Of a DNA stretch of 64,000 nt, positions 54,379 to 63,388 are shown piece by piece. Every line of letters begins with the position of its first letter. Position 1 is the stretch's first letter. A program made the position numbers and the translations under genes. A model generated the notes under the pieces. That model was given only the letters and a program-made list of their open reading frames with translations. It was not told where the DNA came from and ran no database searches. Source of the stretch: Micrococcales bacterium (GTDB taxonomy: Bacteria; Actinomycetota; Actinomycetes; Actinomycetales; Microbacteriaceae); assembly GCA_947454255.1 (NCBI GenBank), contig CANGIU010000002.1, positions 1 through 64,000 on the forward strand, in the 5' to 3' direction.

Positions 54379-54729
54379 ATGAATAAGACTGCCCTAGTGA
54401 TAACTTGCGCTCTGCCACTTTTGCTAGGGGGATGCGCTCCAGCGACCCATGAGAAGGCAGACAACGAGTTTCGTGATTACTGCAATAGCATCTCTGAGAA
54501 GTCGACTACATGGGAACGAATGGAAGCCGCAACTTCTTATACCTCGCCAGAAGATGCAGATTTTCAAAAATATTGGAGCGACATAGTTTCAACAACAAGC
54601 AGCTATTTCATTGACATCACCTCAGGTGAATTCCAGGACGCTGATTCAAGTGACCCCGCCTACTCTGATTTTCTAAAGGCTTGCAAATCTGTTGGTGTAG
54701 AGGTTAGCTCTACCATCAGATTCTTTTAG
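54379..54729 (+). CDS. Small lipoprotein, no family recognised
   Basis: 116 residues with signal peptide (ALVITCALPLLLGGCAP, lipobox LGGC) and a mature part with several acidic residues (DEDADFQKYWSDIV-like, DADSSDPAYSDF) and two Cys (SDFLKACKS). Preceded by a 223-bp AT-rich interval (54156-54378) that holds only promoter-like sequence and no gene I can see. RBS GAGAGGT before the ATG. Confidence 0.75.
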   Translation: MNKTALVITCALPLLLGGCAPATHEKADNEFRDYCNSISEKSTTWERMEAATSYTSPEDADFQKYWSDIVSTTSSYFIDITSGEFQDADSSDPAYSDFLKACKSVGVEVSSTIRFF

Positions 54730-54745
54730 AGGGCTGAAGGTTTCC

Positions 54746-55090
54746 ATGCCTAGATACATAATCTCTTTCAATGATGGTGACATGAAGTTTCCTATGGATG
54801 AGTTGCCACAAGTTGCTGATGAATCACATGCTGTCGTTCGTGAGGCGAAGGCAGCCGGAGTGTGGATTTTCGGCGGTGGCTTCTTCGAAGATAAGCCAGT
54901 TGTCGTTAATGAACACGGAGAAATAAAGCCAGGACCAATTAAAGCCAGCGAAGTCAGGCTAGGTGGGTTCTCAATTCTTGAAGTTGCAAATGCTGAAGAA
55001 GCGTATTTCTGGGCAGCAAAAATAGCGAAGTCTTGCCGGTGCGATCAAGAAGTTCGCGAACTGATAGATGACCCGGAGTCAGTTAACTAA
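54746..55090 (+). CDS. YCII-related (DGPF-type) domain protein
   Basis: 114 residues: MPRYIISFNDGDMKF, FGGGFFED, GPIKASEVRLGGFSILEVANAEEAYFWAAKIAKSC, matching YCII-related/PhnB-like small dimeric proteins. Family function unclear. 3' end overlaps the convergent DUF998 gene by 8 bp. Confidence 0.82.
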   Translation: MPRYIISFNDGDMKFPMDELPQVADESHAVVREAKAAGVWIFGGGFFEDKPVVVNEHGEIKPGPIKASEVRLGGFSILEVANAEEAYFWAAKIAKSCRCDQEVRELIDDPESVN

Positions 55091-55679
55091 CTTTTCTTTG
55101 TTGGCTCAGGTAGATAGAGACAACAACCCAGGTTGCATATGCCGCCTGTGAAACAGCGACTACTCTCTCCCAGATTCCAACATTTGTTGCAGCTGGGTCA
55201 GTCCAAGTACTTAGGAACCAAAGGGCAAGAGCTGCCTGGACACTTGTTCCAATGATTGTTGCTAGCGGGCGGATTGCAAATGGTGCGTCTTTAGATTTCC
55301 TCATGGCAAGTAGTGGCCAACCAGCAGAAATAGCAAAGGATGCAATAGCGAAAACTCTATGCATGGTTGAATACCCAATCAGAGGTGTCGGGAATATTGT
55401 TAGTCCGAATGTGCACAGCGCTGATACAAAAAGTGCGATGCGACCTGGCATTGCAAGTGTTCGAGCGTAGATTGCAACGATAAGAGTCAGGATTCCACCG
55501 AAGACGAAGAATGAAGACATGATCTCTTTGACTGGAGACTCAGGCGAAGCAAGTTCACTAATGGTTTGTCGAGCCTGGTCATATCCTGGCCACATAGATC
55601 CTGCGATGATCCAACCCAGCGCTGACTGTATTGGTCCAATGATTGCAGCATAGAAAGCTATTTTTGCAACTGGCTTCAT
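55083..55679 (-). CDS. DUF998 membrane protein
   Basis: 198 residues, six hydrophobic segments, with the DUF998 start ALGWIIAGSMWPGYDQARQTISELASPESP and a SFFVFGGILTLIVAI segment. Function unknown. Standalone, between YCII and UbiA genes. Confidence 0.87.
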   Translation of the reverse strand: MKPVAKIAFYAAIIGPIQSALGWIIAGSMWPGYDQARQTISELASPESPVKEIMSSFFVFGGILTLIVAIYARTLAMPGRIALFVSALCTFGLTIFPTPLIGYSTMHRVFAIASFAISAGWPLLAMRKSKDAPFAIRPLATIIGTSVQAALALWFLSTWTDPAATNVGIWERVVAVSQAAYATWVVVSIYLSQQRKVS

Positions 55680-55742
55680 GGTTCTACCCTTCGACGGTGG
55701 TCTTCATTTAGAGACTACCAACTGGGAAACATATAACTGTGA

Positions 55743-56423
55743 TTAGCGAGTGAGCCACAGATTTACCAATAACCCAAGAATCAAAGCAGACAAAACTGCT
55801 GCGAGAGCAAGTGCTCTTGATTTACCAAGCGAGATCACAAAGCCTCCCAGGTTTGACCTTTGATCAATATCGATATCTGGTAAAGCATTAAAAATATGAG
55901 CTATGACTCCAACACTTATCGCAATGACCACAACTTGCCAGCTTGGCCAGAGGGCTAATGAGCTTGACTGCGTAACAAAGATGGAAAGTAAACCAAAGGA
56001 AACTGCATAGGGCAACCATGACCAAATGGTTCTAGCTAGATACAGGTTGTATAGCTGAGCACTGAATACTGCCAATATGTGGGCCAGGCCGCCCATGAAA
56101 CCGGCTGCCAAGAATGAAAATGGAACCATAAAGGCCAGCGCAAGAATTATTGGAGTCTTTAGATCTTTCTGCCCTAAGCCAAACCTAACCACTGGTTTCT
56201 GGTTTCTATTTAGAGCTTTATCGTTTTCGTAATCGAGATAGTCATTTACCCAACCGATGGACGCTTGTCCTGATGCAACAGCCAAGAAAACAAAGAATAA
56301 GCCTGAACCGTGTTGCCCATAAAGCCAGCTAGCTGACAAGGTGAGCAAGACCATGGCAAGGGCTTGAGGGAAATGGGTGGCCAGCAATAGCGCCCTGAAC
56401 ACTGTTCTATTCTGCTTAGCCAT
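55743..56423 (-). CDS. UbiA family prenyltransferase
   Basis: 226 residues, about eight hydrophobic segments. First aspartate-rich motif WVNDYLDYENDKALNR; second motif region ALPDIDIDQRSNLGG, as in UbiA enzymes that bind Mg-prenyl diphosphate. The short length fits the SCO-type UbiA of actinobacteria that acts on an unknown acceptor. ATG 56423 chosen over a TTG at 56444 since an AAGGGA stretch precedes it. Confidence 0.88.
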   Translation of the reverse strand: MAKQNRTVFRALLLATHFPQALAMVLLTLSASWLYGQHGSGLFFVFLAVASGQASIGWVNDYLDYENDKALNRNQKPVVRFGLGQKDLKTPIILALAFMVPFSFLAAGFMGGLAHILAVFSAQLYNLYLARTIWSWLPYAVSFGLLSIFVTQSSSLALWPSWQVVVIAISVGVIAHIFNALPDIDIDQRSNLGGFVISLGKSRALALAAVLSALILGLLVNLWLTR

Positions 56424-56548
56424 TTGACCCAATCCCTTAGCCAAAGCCTATTAGGGACTTCTGGGGTTCTAGCCAACGGGCTAATAGAGGCTCTGATTAG
56501 TAAAATGGGGAGGAAACCTTCCCACTTCTCAAACTAAAGGCAAGCCTG

Positions 56549-59125
56549 ATGAAATATCCAAAAATTCTGAACAAATACATCTGGGCGCTCGCCAAGGTTC
56601 CTGTTCCGTTGCCGCTTCAAAAGATCCTGGACCTTAGGGCTGCCAAGGCGACTATCAATGCGAACAGCCAAACCATAACTATGCTTCGTGACAAAGTGGA
56701 GAACCCTCCTGTGGTCGCTCTCGTGGCAAAGGGTGGGAGTTTTGAGCAGGGAGTTGTTGAATACGCAAGAACTGTGACAGGTGCGGACCGTCAGATTGCT
56801 AGGTCTTTTTTCCAATCCCTATCGGTTGATCCAGAATTCAAAGAAGTTGGATCGATAGCGTTTGCAGTGATGCTTTGGCAGTATGGCTTGGTTGAATCCA
56901 CCTTCCATTACCTACAAGAAGTTGATCGCGACCGAGCGATTCGCCTTGCCCCGTTGGAGTATTTTGACAGCGTCTTCCATGACAACAGGGAAACAGGTCG
57001 CAAGGAACTGGCTGCCCACCTCGATAAGTATCGTGGCGAGTTAGCACCGGATGTGAAGATGTCGCTAATGAAGCTTTTGGCTAAATACGATCAAATTGCC
57101 GAACTGCGTAAAGAAACCGCAGAGCTTTTGGCAAGTGACACTAAATCTGCACTTTCAGAAGAGGATCTGGAACTTCTTACCTGGTTTAATACACAGCTCA
57201 ACCACAAGGATGCAGTTGCTAAGTCATTGCCTGACACAATCAACATCGCTGTTATGGATTACAAACTTCTTGACCGTTCTAGGACTTCACGTAACCGCGG
57301 TGACTATGTTCAGACTTTGGCCGCCTTGTCGAACCTTCTTCGTTTCCAGGATGTTGACTACGTTGGGGATACCAAGCTTTCTAACTACTTGAATAACTTA
57401 AAGAAGGAAATTCACCCAGACCGTAAGATTTCTGGAACAAAGGTAAAGGTCCAACCAATCGCTATCGATAGAGATTTCTCTAGCGGTCGTGAATACCCAG
57501 AGAACACTTGGCTCATTAGCAACGGTTGGTTCATGCACCGAAACTTCAACGGTCCCGTTGATTTTCCATATCCTAAGAACGTCAAGCCCTTGATGATCTC
57601 ATTCCACATCCAAGATCCAGATGTGCTAACTGAAGATGTTGTTGCAGAACTCAAGCGCATTGAGCCAATTGGTTGCCGTGACTGGACGACTCTGTATCGC
57701 CTGCGTGATTTTGGTGTCAAGGCATTCTTCTCTGGTTGTGTCACAACTACTGTTGGCCAAGTGCTGCCTAAGGCGACTGGCACCAAGGCCAAGAAGCTGG
57801 CTCTAGTTGAAACTGCCTGGAACCAGCGCAAGTATGGAGATTGGCAAGTAGACCGCTTCATCCAAATTGGTGAGTACGTTAGAGATCTAGATCTTGTTGA
57901 TGGCATCGAAGATGCTAGACAGATGCTCTCTGAGTATGTCGACTACCAGGTTGTTGCAACCTCACGTCTGCACTGCTACCTTCCTGCTCGCTCAATGGGA
58001 CTGCCGGTGGACTTCTCCCCAAAGAACCTCTCAGATGTTCGCTTTGAAGGTCTTATCAATCTTGATGAAGTTGCTTTCAACAAGATTAGAAATGGCATCG
58101 AGGACAAGCTAGAGATTACTTTGAAGGCCATTCTTGATGGTCAGTCCGAAGAGCAGGTTAGAAAGCTTTGGGCTGAAATCTGTGAGCCAGAGGTTCAGTT
58201 TGCTGAGACCTACGCAACCACTTTCTCTGCTTATACCGAATCAAATATCGATGTGGCTGCAAACGTGGCGGCTCTTGAAAAATCAAAGATCACTTTGGGC
58301 AATAACCCAAGAGGTAAGAATGCTGTTGATGTTGCACTTGCCCTTGACCAGAACTTAGAAGCGATGATTCCTGTGGTTCTTCAATCGTTGGTTGATCACA
58401 CTACAAGAGAAATTAACGCCCATGTTATGACTCGTGGTCTGGGTAAAGAATTCCGTGAACGGATGGCAAAGCTTTTCCCTGAGATTAATTTCACTTTCTA
58501 TAACTTTGATGATGTTTCTTACGGTGACGACATTGCTCTTCTAGCCCACATCTCTGTTTCGACTATGGACAGATTGTTCCTGCCTGAAATCCTCAAGGAT
58601 CTAGACAAGGTGGTCTACCTAGACATCGACATCTTGATTCAAGGCGATGTCGGTTACCTTTACGATCTAGAACTTGGTGAAAATGTCTTCGCTGGTAAGA
58701 GAACCAAGCTAAAGACCTGGGCAAACATGATTCGTCCAATCACCAGAGCAACATTGAAGTTTGAGCCAGCAAAGGCCTGGGACATCAGAAGAAGATTGCA
58801 CTCAGTTGCTGACCTAAAGTCAAGAACATTCAATGCGGGTATCCTCTCGCTAAACCTAAGAGTCATGAGAGAAGAGAACTTCACCTTCACTCACATGTAT
58901 TTGGTTGAGCAGTGCAAGATGAATGACCAGGATGTCTTTAACATCTACTCACGTGACCGTGTTGTTGAAATTGGAACTGAGTGGAACCACGTTCCTTCTC
59001 AAGATTTCAATGCTGAACCGAAGATCATTCACTGGGCAGGGCCAGCTAAGCCATGGCTGCCAAACTATGTCCTACTCAAGGAACGCTTTGAAGCTACTAA
59101 AGCTAAGGTTGAGTCAAGACTCTAA
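56549..59125 (+). CDS. Polysaccharide pyruvyl transferase-like domain fused to GT8 glycosyltransferase
   Basis: 858 residues. Residues 1-230 are helical with no known motif. From about 230 the pyruvyl-transferase pattern begins: NIAVMDYKLLDRS, NRGDYVQTLAAL, then CRDWTTLYRL and SRLHCYLPARSMGLPVDF (about 470). From about 604 comes a GT8 domain: IPVVLQSLVDHTTREI, DxD motif in VVYLDIDILIQGD (about 689) and IIHWAGPAKPW near the end. No transmembrane helix. GT8 enzymes use UDP-hexoses; pyruvyl transferases add pyruvate ketals to surface sugars. Whether both domains act on one polymer is unknown. Monocistronic with a start context AAGGCAAGCCTG before ATG, and the acyltransferase gene 32 bp downstream. 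Confidence 0.85.
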   Translation: MKYPKILNKYIWALAKVPVPLPLQKILDLRAAKATINANSQTITMLRDKVENPPVVALVAKGGSFEQGVVEYARTVTGADRQIARSFFQSLSVDPEFKEVGSIAFAVMLWQYGLVESTFHYLQEVDRDRAIRLAPLEYFDSVFHDNRETGRKELAAHLDKYRGELAPDVKMSLMKLLAKYDQIAELRKETAELLASDTKSALSEEDLELLTWFNTQLNHKDAVAKSLPDTINIAVMDYKLLDRSRTSRNRGDYVQTLAALSNLLRFQDVDYVGDTKLSNYLNNLKKEIHPDRKISGTKVKVQPIAIDRDFSSGREYPENTWLISNGWFMHRNFNGPVDFPYPKNVKPLMISFHIQDPDVLTEDVVAELKRIEPIGCRDWTTLYRLRDFGVKAFFSGCVTTTVGQVLPKATGTKAKKLALVETAWNQRKYGDWQVDRFIQIGEYVRDLDLVDGIEDARQMLSEYVDYQVVATSRLHCYLPARSMGLPVDFSPKNLSDVRFEGLINLDEVAFNKIRNGIEDKLEITLKAILDGQSEEQVRKLWAEICEPEVQFAETYATTFSAYTESNIDVAANVAALEKSKITLGNNPRGKNAVDVALALDQNLEAMIPVVLQSLVDHTTREINAHVMTRGLGKEFRERMAKLFPEINFTFYNFDDVSYGDDIALLAHISVSTMDRLFLPEILKDLDKVVYLDIDILIQGDVGYLYDLELGENVFAGKRTKLKTWANMIRPITRATLKFEPAKAWDIRRRLHSVADLKSRTFNAGILSLNLRVMREENFTFTHMYLVEQCKMNDQDVFNIYSRDRVVEIGTEWNHVPSQDFNAEPKIIHWAGPAKPWLPNYVLLKERFEATKAKVESRL

Positions 59126-59157
59126 CTAGTCACCAAGAACGCCCTGAAAGGTCGGTC

Positions 59158-60306
59158 ATGGATCAGAGCTTCAATGTGTCATCGGTAGCAGAACGCAGTT
59201 CTAGCTTTAGGGCAGACATCCAAGGGCTAAGAGCATTGGCCATTGTTCTGGTTATTGCACTGCATATGAACCTAACCGGCTTTAGTGCTGGCTTCATTGG
59301 CGTTGACATGTTCTTTGTTATAAGTGGTTACGTAATTACCCAGTCGCTCACTAGGCAGCCAGCGAAGCACACTTGGGCTAATTTAGGTAAGTTTTGGAGT
59401 TCTAGGTTTATCAGAATCTTCCCCGCAGCAGCTTTGGTCATTGTCGCAACTATTGTGGCCGCCTACTTTCTCCAAGGCCAGGCTTTCAACTCAGATCTAA
59501 TTACTGATGCGAGGTGGGCAACCTTTTATGCAACCAACCTTCGACTAATTGATTCAGGAGCAAATTATTTTATTCAAGGCTTAGATCAATCGCTGCTAAC
59601 TCATTACTGGGCACTAGCTGTTGAACAGCAGTTTTACCTCATATTTCCTGTTCTAGTTTTTGCATTGACTTGGTTGAGTGCGGAGAAATATAGAAAGCAA
59701 TTGCTTCAGATGCTCCTAGTCATTGTGGTTATCGGTTCAGCAGTCTGGAGTGTTTTAGAAACTCAAGCCAATCCTGTTAGCGCATACTTCTCCCCCCTTA
59801 CCAGATTCTGGGAACTTGGGTTTGGCGCATTGGTAGCAACTTTTGGAACGACTAGGTTCAAGAGTTTGGGTTACGCAGGCCTAGTAATACTTTTGGTCTG
59901 CATGTTTACTTTCAACTCACAGACTGCTTATCCTGGCTACCTGGCTTGGCTACCGGTATTAGCCACAGGCATACTGCTTTACTCTCCGTTGCCAGCTTTA
60001 GGAGTTCGCCCACTTAGATACATTGGGGATATTTCCTACTCGCTTTACCTTTGGCATTTCCTTTGGTTAGTACTGCCTACCCAAACAGAAGAGCCCCTTA
60101 CCGATGGCTTCTGGCCTTGGCTATTCTTGCTCGGTGCGATAGTTACCGCAGTCATCTCTTACCACTTTGTTGAGCGACCAATCCATCGCTCCATAAAGCT
60201 TAGAAACGATAGGTATTCAACTTTTATGATCGGGGCAATCTGTATTGTTGGAGCGCTGCTCGCAATTGCAGTAATTGAAAATCTTTACTTGCGTTCTATT
60301 TCTTGA
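59158..60306 (+). CDS. Acyltransferase-3 family membrane protein (OafA/YrhL-like, no SGNH domain)
   Basis: 382 residues, about ten helices. The family start RADIQGLRALAIVLVIALHMN with the catalytic His, and GFIGVDMFFVISGYVIT are clear. It O-acylates surface polysaccharides. The C-terminal SGNH esterase that many OafA proteins carry is absent; a separate secreted SGNH protein is encoded convergently 3' of it. Start ATG fixed by AAAGG spacing. Confidence 0.9.
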   Translation: MDQSFNVSSVAERSSSFRADIQGLRALAIVLVIALHMNLTGFSAGFIGVDMFFVISGYVITQSLTRQPAKHTWANLGKFWSSRFIRIFPAAALVIVATIVAAYFLQGQAFNSDLITDARWATFYATNLRLIDSGANYFIQGLDQSLLTHYWALAVEQQFYLIFPVLVFALTWLSAEKYRKQLLQMLLVIVVIGSAVWSVLETQANPVSAYFSPLTRFWELGFGALVATFGTTRFKSLGYAGLVILLVCMFTFNSQTAYPGYLAWLPVLATGILLYSPLPALGVRPLRYIGDISYSLYLWHFLWLVLPTQTEEPLTDGFWPWLFLLGAIVTAVISYHFVERPIHRSIKLRNDRYSTFMIGAICIVGALLAIAVIENLYLRSIS

Positions 60307-61234
60307 TATACCAAGAAATATTCGGGGTCAGCTTGACGTGAAATAGTCGGTTGATTTTATTGATCGTGTATGTGGCGATAACCTCTTGCCCAACTGAAGA
60401 GAAATGTATTCCATCCCCACCTCTAAAGACTTGGTATTTTCCGTTGATTATTGCGCTCTGCTGATATTTACCGGAACCATCTGCAGTCAATTCTCTAAGC
60501 GAAATATATTGCGCTCCAGTTGTCTTTGGCACTGCTGCCGCAATCAACTGATCAATTAGAGTTTCACCTTTTGCATAGTTATAAGGTTTCATGATTGGAA
60601 GCCCTACCCAGAGCACATACGCTCCAGATGCCGTTGCTGCAGAGGCAAGTCTGGTGACATTACTCTGATAGGTCTTTTGCCAATCTAGATTGCCGAAGGT
60701 CTGGATCTTGCCATTGACGACAAAGTTCTGTCGATCATTTGCCCCCATCAAGACAATGACGAGGTTGGGTTTATAGGTTTTGATAAATGCAGCTTGGTTG
60801 ACATGCCAGTTGTAGAACCAAGCATTTGATAAACCGGTAGAAGCTTTAGCTTTCATGGTGACTGTAAGGCCCGGTTTGTTTCGAAGCTGTCCCAGTAATC
60901 CATAGCCTAAGTTTTGCCCTAGCGAATCACCGATGACTAAGACTTTACAAGTTCCTAAATCGTGTTGAGTGGCAGTCGGTGAAGCATTTAGGTTGCAACC
61001 ATCAGCTAGAAGTTTCTGAGTGATTGGGTCAGTTGGTGGAGTATCAACAGCAGGTGGATCTATTTCTGCAGGAATATCAATTGGCGGATCAATCGGAGTT
61101 TGTGCAACCGGGATTAGCGCATTCGCTAACTCTGAGTTCTGAATTTGGATAGCAGTTGTTGCAACAATTAGCAGAGAAAGAGCGCTGCCCAAGAAAATTC
61201 TTCGTTTTCTAGTGCTGGAATCGATGTTTTTCAT
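60296..61234 (-). CDS. SGNH/GDSL hydrolase, secreted
   Basis: 312 residues from ATG 61234. N-terminal signal anchor (RRIFLGSALSLLIVATTAI), a Pro-rich linker (PIDPPIDIPAEIDPP), then an SGNH domain: GDSL in VLVIGDSLGQN (Ser104), GAND in VLMGANDRQN, and DGIHFS with the catalytic pair near the C-terminus. RBS AGGAG before the ATG. Convergent with, and overlapping by 11 bp, the acyltransferase gene, suggesting a split form of the OafA-SGNH architecture; this pairing is inference. Confidence 0.87.
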   Translation of the reverse strand: MKNIDSSTRKRRIFLGSALSLLIVATTAIQIQNSELANALIPVAQTPIDPPIDIPAEIDPPAVDTPPTDPITQKLLADGCNLNASPTATQHDLGTCKVLVIGDSLGQNLGYGLLGQLRNKPGLTVTMKAKASTGLSNAWFYNWHVNQAAFIKTYKPNLVIVLMGANDRQNFVVNGKIQTFGNLDWQKTYQSNVTRLASAATASGAYVLWVGLPIMKPYNYAKGETLIDQLIAAAVPKTTGAQYISLRELTADGSGKYQQSAIINGKYQVFRGGDGIHFSSVGQEVIATYTINKINRLFHVKLTPNISWYIKK

Positions 61235-61332
61235 GTTGCTCCTCACTTAAAGGCTATATGCCAGCGGCATAACATTTACCTGATAGTTGGCTGAAGACGG
61301 TAAAAGCGCTTTCACGGGACCACCTACAGGCT

Positions 61333-61338
61333 TAGGCT
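61333..61338 (+). promoter_or_regulatory. Candidate -10 box (TAGGCT) for the GH16 gene
   Basis: TAGGCT followed by exactly six bases and the ATG at 61345, no RBS. One of the clearest examples of the motif. Confidence 0.5.
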
Positions 61339-61344
61339 AAGAAC

Positions 61345-63294
61345 ATGAAGACTTCTCGCAAGCGTATGTTCACTCTTTCTTTAGCCCTAATGATGGGCTT
61401 TGGTGCAACCTTGCAGGCACAAGCTGTCACTATCCCAACCACCACCATTACCTTCGCCCCGCTTACCAAGGTGACGTATGGGAACCCAGATATTTCTCTA
61501 ACTATTACCCAGAGTGCTGGAGTGACCACAACTACCAGCGTTACTCCTACCATTTGCTCTTTGGTCAATAACACGACTGTCCACATCATCACCTCAGGCA
61601 TCTGCAAGATCACAGCTAGCAACCCAGGTGACCTAACCCACAAGCCTGCCAGAGATGTCACTCGTTCATTCACTATCGCAAAAGCCGCAAACCTACTTAC
61701 TATCTCTGATTTCAGTTGGCTTTCGCTGGCAAACCCAACTGCAGATCTAACTACCACCCAAACCGCCGGACTAACAACCCTAAGCACCCTTTCAACCAAG
61801 TACTGCACCCTTATCGGTAACCGAGTAACCGCAATCAAGGTTGGAACTTGTACTATCAGGGCAACTAATCCAGGCACTGCCAACTACCTTCCTGCCAAGA
61901 CCGTTTCTGTGGCCGTAAAGATTGCTTTGACTTCAACTGTTGCCCCTCCTGTTGTTCCACCGGTAACCCCGCCAACTACTTACGTCGGCCCTTGGAAAAT
62001 CAAGCAGACCACTTTTGACGACTCAAACTCATTCAACGATGTGAACAATGCCAACAGTTGGGTTGCCAACAACTGGTACCACGCAGGACTTAGATTCCAG
62101 ATTGCTCAAGTAATGGCTAAGTCCACTACCCACATCAGCTACCTGGTCACAGACAGCCTTAACCGTCCTACCCCTAACAAAGTAGTCAACTTCAGCGTGG
62201 GTAAGCGCGACGGTGGGTCGAATGCAAAGGTTCAAGTTGGCACTCAAACTACTACTGGTATCGACAGAAGTCCTCAAGATCAGCTGCTTGTAACTGGGAC
62301 CACAGACTCTAACGGTGTAGTTAGCTTTGATGTTATTGGCCTTGATGCAACTGCTAGGGGCGGTCTATACACCCAGCTAGCAGCTTGGATCACTGACCTA
62401 GGTGTTGACACCATTGACATCACCAACCTTGAATACAGCATCCCTGTTGGGGGCTCAAACGGTGGTGGTGTTGTTACTCCTCCAGCTCCGAATACCAGAA
62501 CACTGCTCTGGTCAGATGAATTTGACGGTGCCCTTGGAAGCGCTCCTAGCAGTGCTAACTGGAGCCCAGACCTAGGAGATGGCTGTAATAACCCTGCCGG
62601 TTGTGGGTGGGGTAACGGCGAAGCAGAGGCTTACGCGGCCTGTGCTAACAAGGCTGACGGTGCTGGCTCAATGATCATCACAGCCTCTACTACAGCTGGT
62701 GATGCCACCTGTACTAGCAATAAGACTTGGACTAGCGGTAAGTTCACTAGCTACGGTAAGAAGCACTTTAGCTACGGATACTTCGAGGCAAGACTAAAGA
62801 TGCCTTCAGGTGGAGGCACTTGGCCTGCATTCTGGACACTTGGCTCAAACATCAACTCTGTCCCATGGCCAGGCTGTGGAGAGCTCGATATCGTTGAGTA
62901 TGCAGGTAACAGCCCCTTCATCAATACTGCTGCAGCGCATTACCCAAACACCAGCGGTGTGCATGACTACCAGATGGGTGCTCTAAACAGCACAACAGTT
63001 CTCTCTGCCGGTTACCACACCTACGCCTTGCTTTGGTTGCCAACTGAAGTAACCTTCTTCATCGATGACCGTCAAGTGGCTAACATCAAGAAGTCAGATC
63101 TAGGGCTTACTTACTGGCCATTTGGACCAAACGCTTCTGGCGTTGCCCCAAAGATGTATGTCATCTTCAACCTAGCAATGGGTGGCAGCTACGGTGGCGG
63201 AATTGCAAACGGACTAACCAAGGCTCAGTTCAGCATTGACTACTTCCGTTACTATAGTGCCAACGGTTACGGTTCAGCTCCTACCAACAACTAA
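61345..63294 (+). CDS. Secreted GH16 beta-glucanase with N-terminal repeat modules
   Basis: 649 residues. Signal peptide MKTSRKRMFTLSLALMMGFG to AQA. Residues about 30-200 hold two MBG-like beta repeats with Cys pairs (VTPTICSLV...GICKITASNPG; STKYCTLIG...GTCTIRATNPG). About 210-375 is an Ig-like domain (HISYLVTDSLNRPTPNKVVNFSVG). About 388-640 is GH16: LWSDEFDGALG, GYFEARLKMPSGGGTWPAFW, catalytic GELDIVEYAG (Glu513, Asp515, Glu518), FSIDYFRYYS end. The motif E-x-D-x-x-E fits laminarinase-type beta-1,3-glucanases. Secreted, free or wall-bound. It may digest algal laminarin or remodel the cell's own polymer. Confidence 0.92.
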   Translation: MKTSRKRMFTLSLALMMGFGATLQAQAVTIPTTTITFAPLTKVTYGNPDISLTITQSAGVTTTTSVTPTICSLVNNTTVHIITSGICKITASNPGDLTHKPARDVTRSFTIAKAANLLTISDFSWLSLANPTADLTTTQTAGLTTLSTLSTKYCTLIGNRVTAIKVGTCTIRATNPGTANYLPAKTVSVAVKIALTSTVAPPVVPPVTPPTTYVGPWKIKQTTFDDSNSFNDVNNANSWVANNWYHAGLRFQIAQVMAKSTTHISYLVTDSLNRPTPNKVVNFSVGKRDGGSNAKVQVGTQTTTGIDRSPQDQLLVTGTTDSNGVVSFDVIGLDATARGGLYTQLAAWITDLGVDTIDITNLEYSIPVGGSNGGGVVTPPAPNTRTLLWSDEFDGALGSAPSSANWSPDLGDGCNNPAGCGWGNGEAEAYAACANKADGAGSMIITASTTAGDATCTSNKTWTSGKFTSYGKKHFSYGYFEARLKMPSGGGTWPAFWTLGSNINSVPWPGCGELDIVEYAGNSPFINTAAAHYPNTSGVHDYQMGALNSTTVLSAGYHTYALLWLPTEVTFFIDDRQVANIKKSDLGLTYWPFGPNASGVAPKMYVIFNLAMGGSYGGGIANGLTKAQFSIDYFRYYSANGYGSAPTNN

Positions 63295-63302
63295 TCGGTA
63301 AG

Positions 63303-63320
63303 CCTGAGGCGAACCTCAGG
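63303..63320. other. Stem-loop between GH16 and rmuC
   Basis: Perfect 7-bp stem CCTGAGG-CGAA-CCTCAGG, with a GNRA-like tetraloop, 8 bp after the GH16 stop. No T-run follows, so it is not a classical intrinsic terminator; it may protect the mRNA end or be a factor-dependent stop. Confidence 0.6.
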
Positions 63321-63388
63321 AAGAATATGTCATCTCCTAGGCTTAGTGTTGCTGTGTGCATCCAACGCGCACCTGAGCATGGAGAACT

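Noticed and set aside
61332-61883. Antisense frame of 183 codons inside the GH16 gene
   Set aside because: Product is a low-complexity Val-rich shadow of Thr-rich codons; the plus frame has a signal peptide and GH16 catalytic motif.
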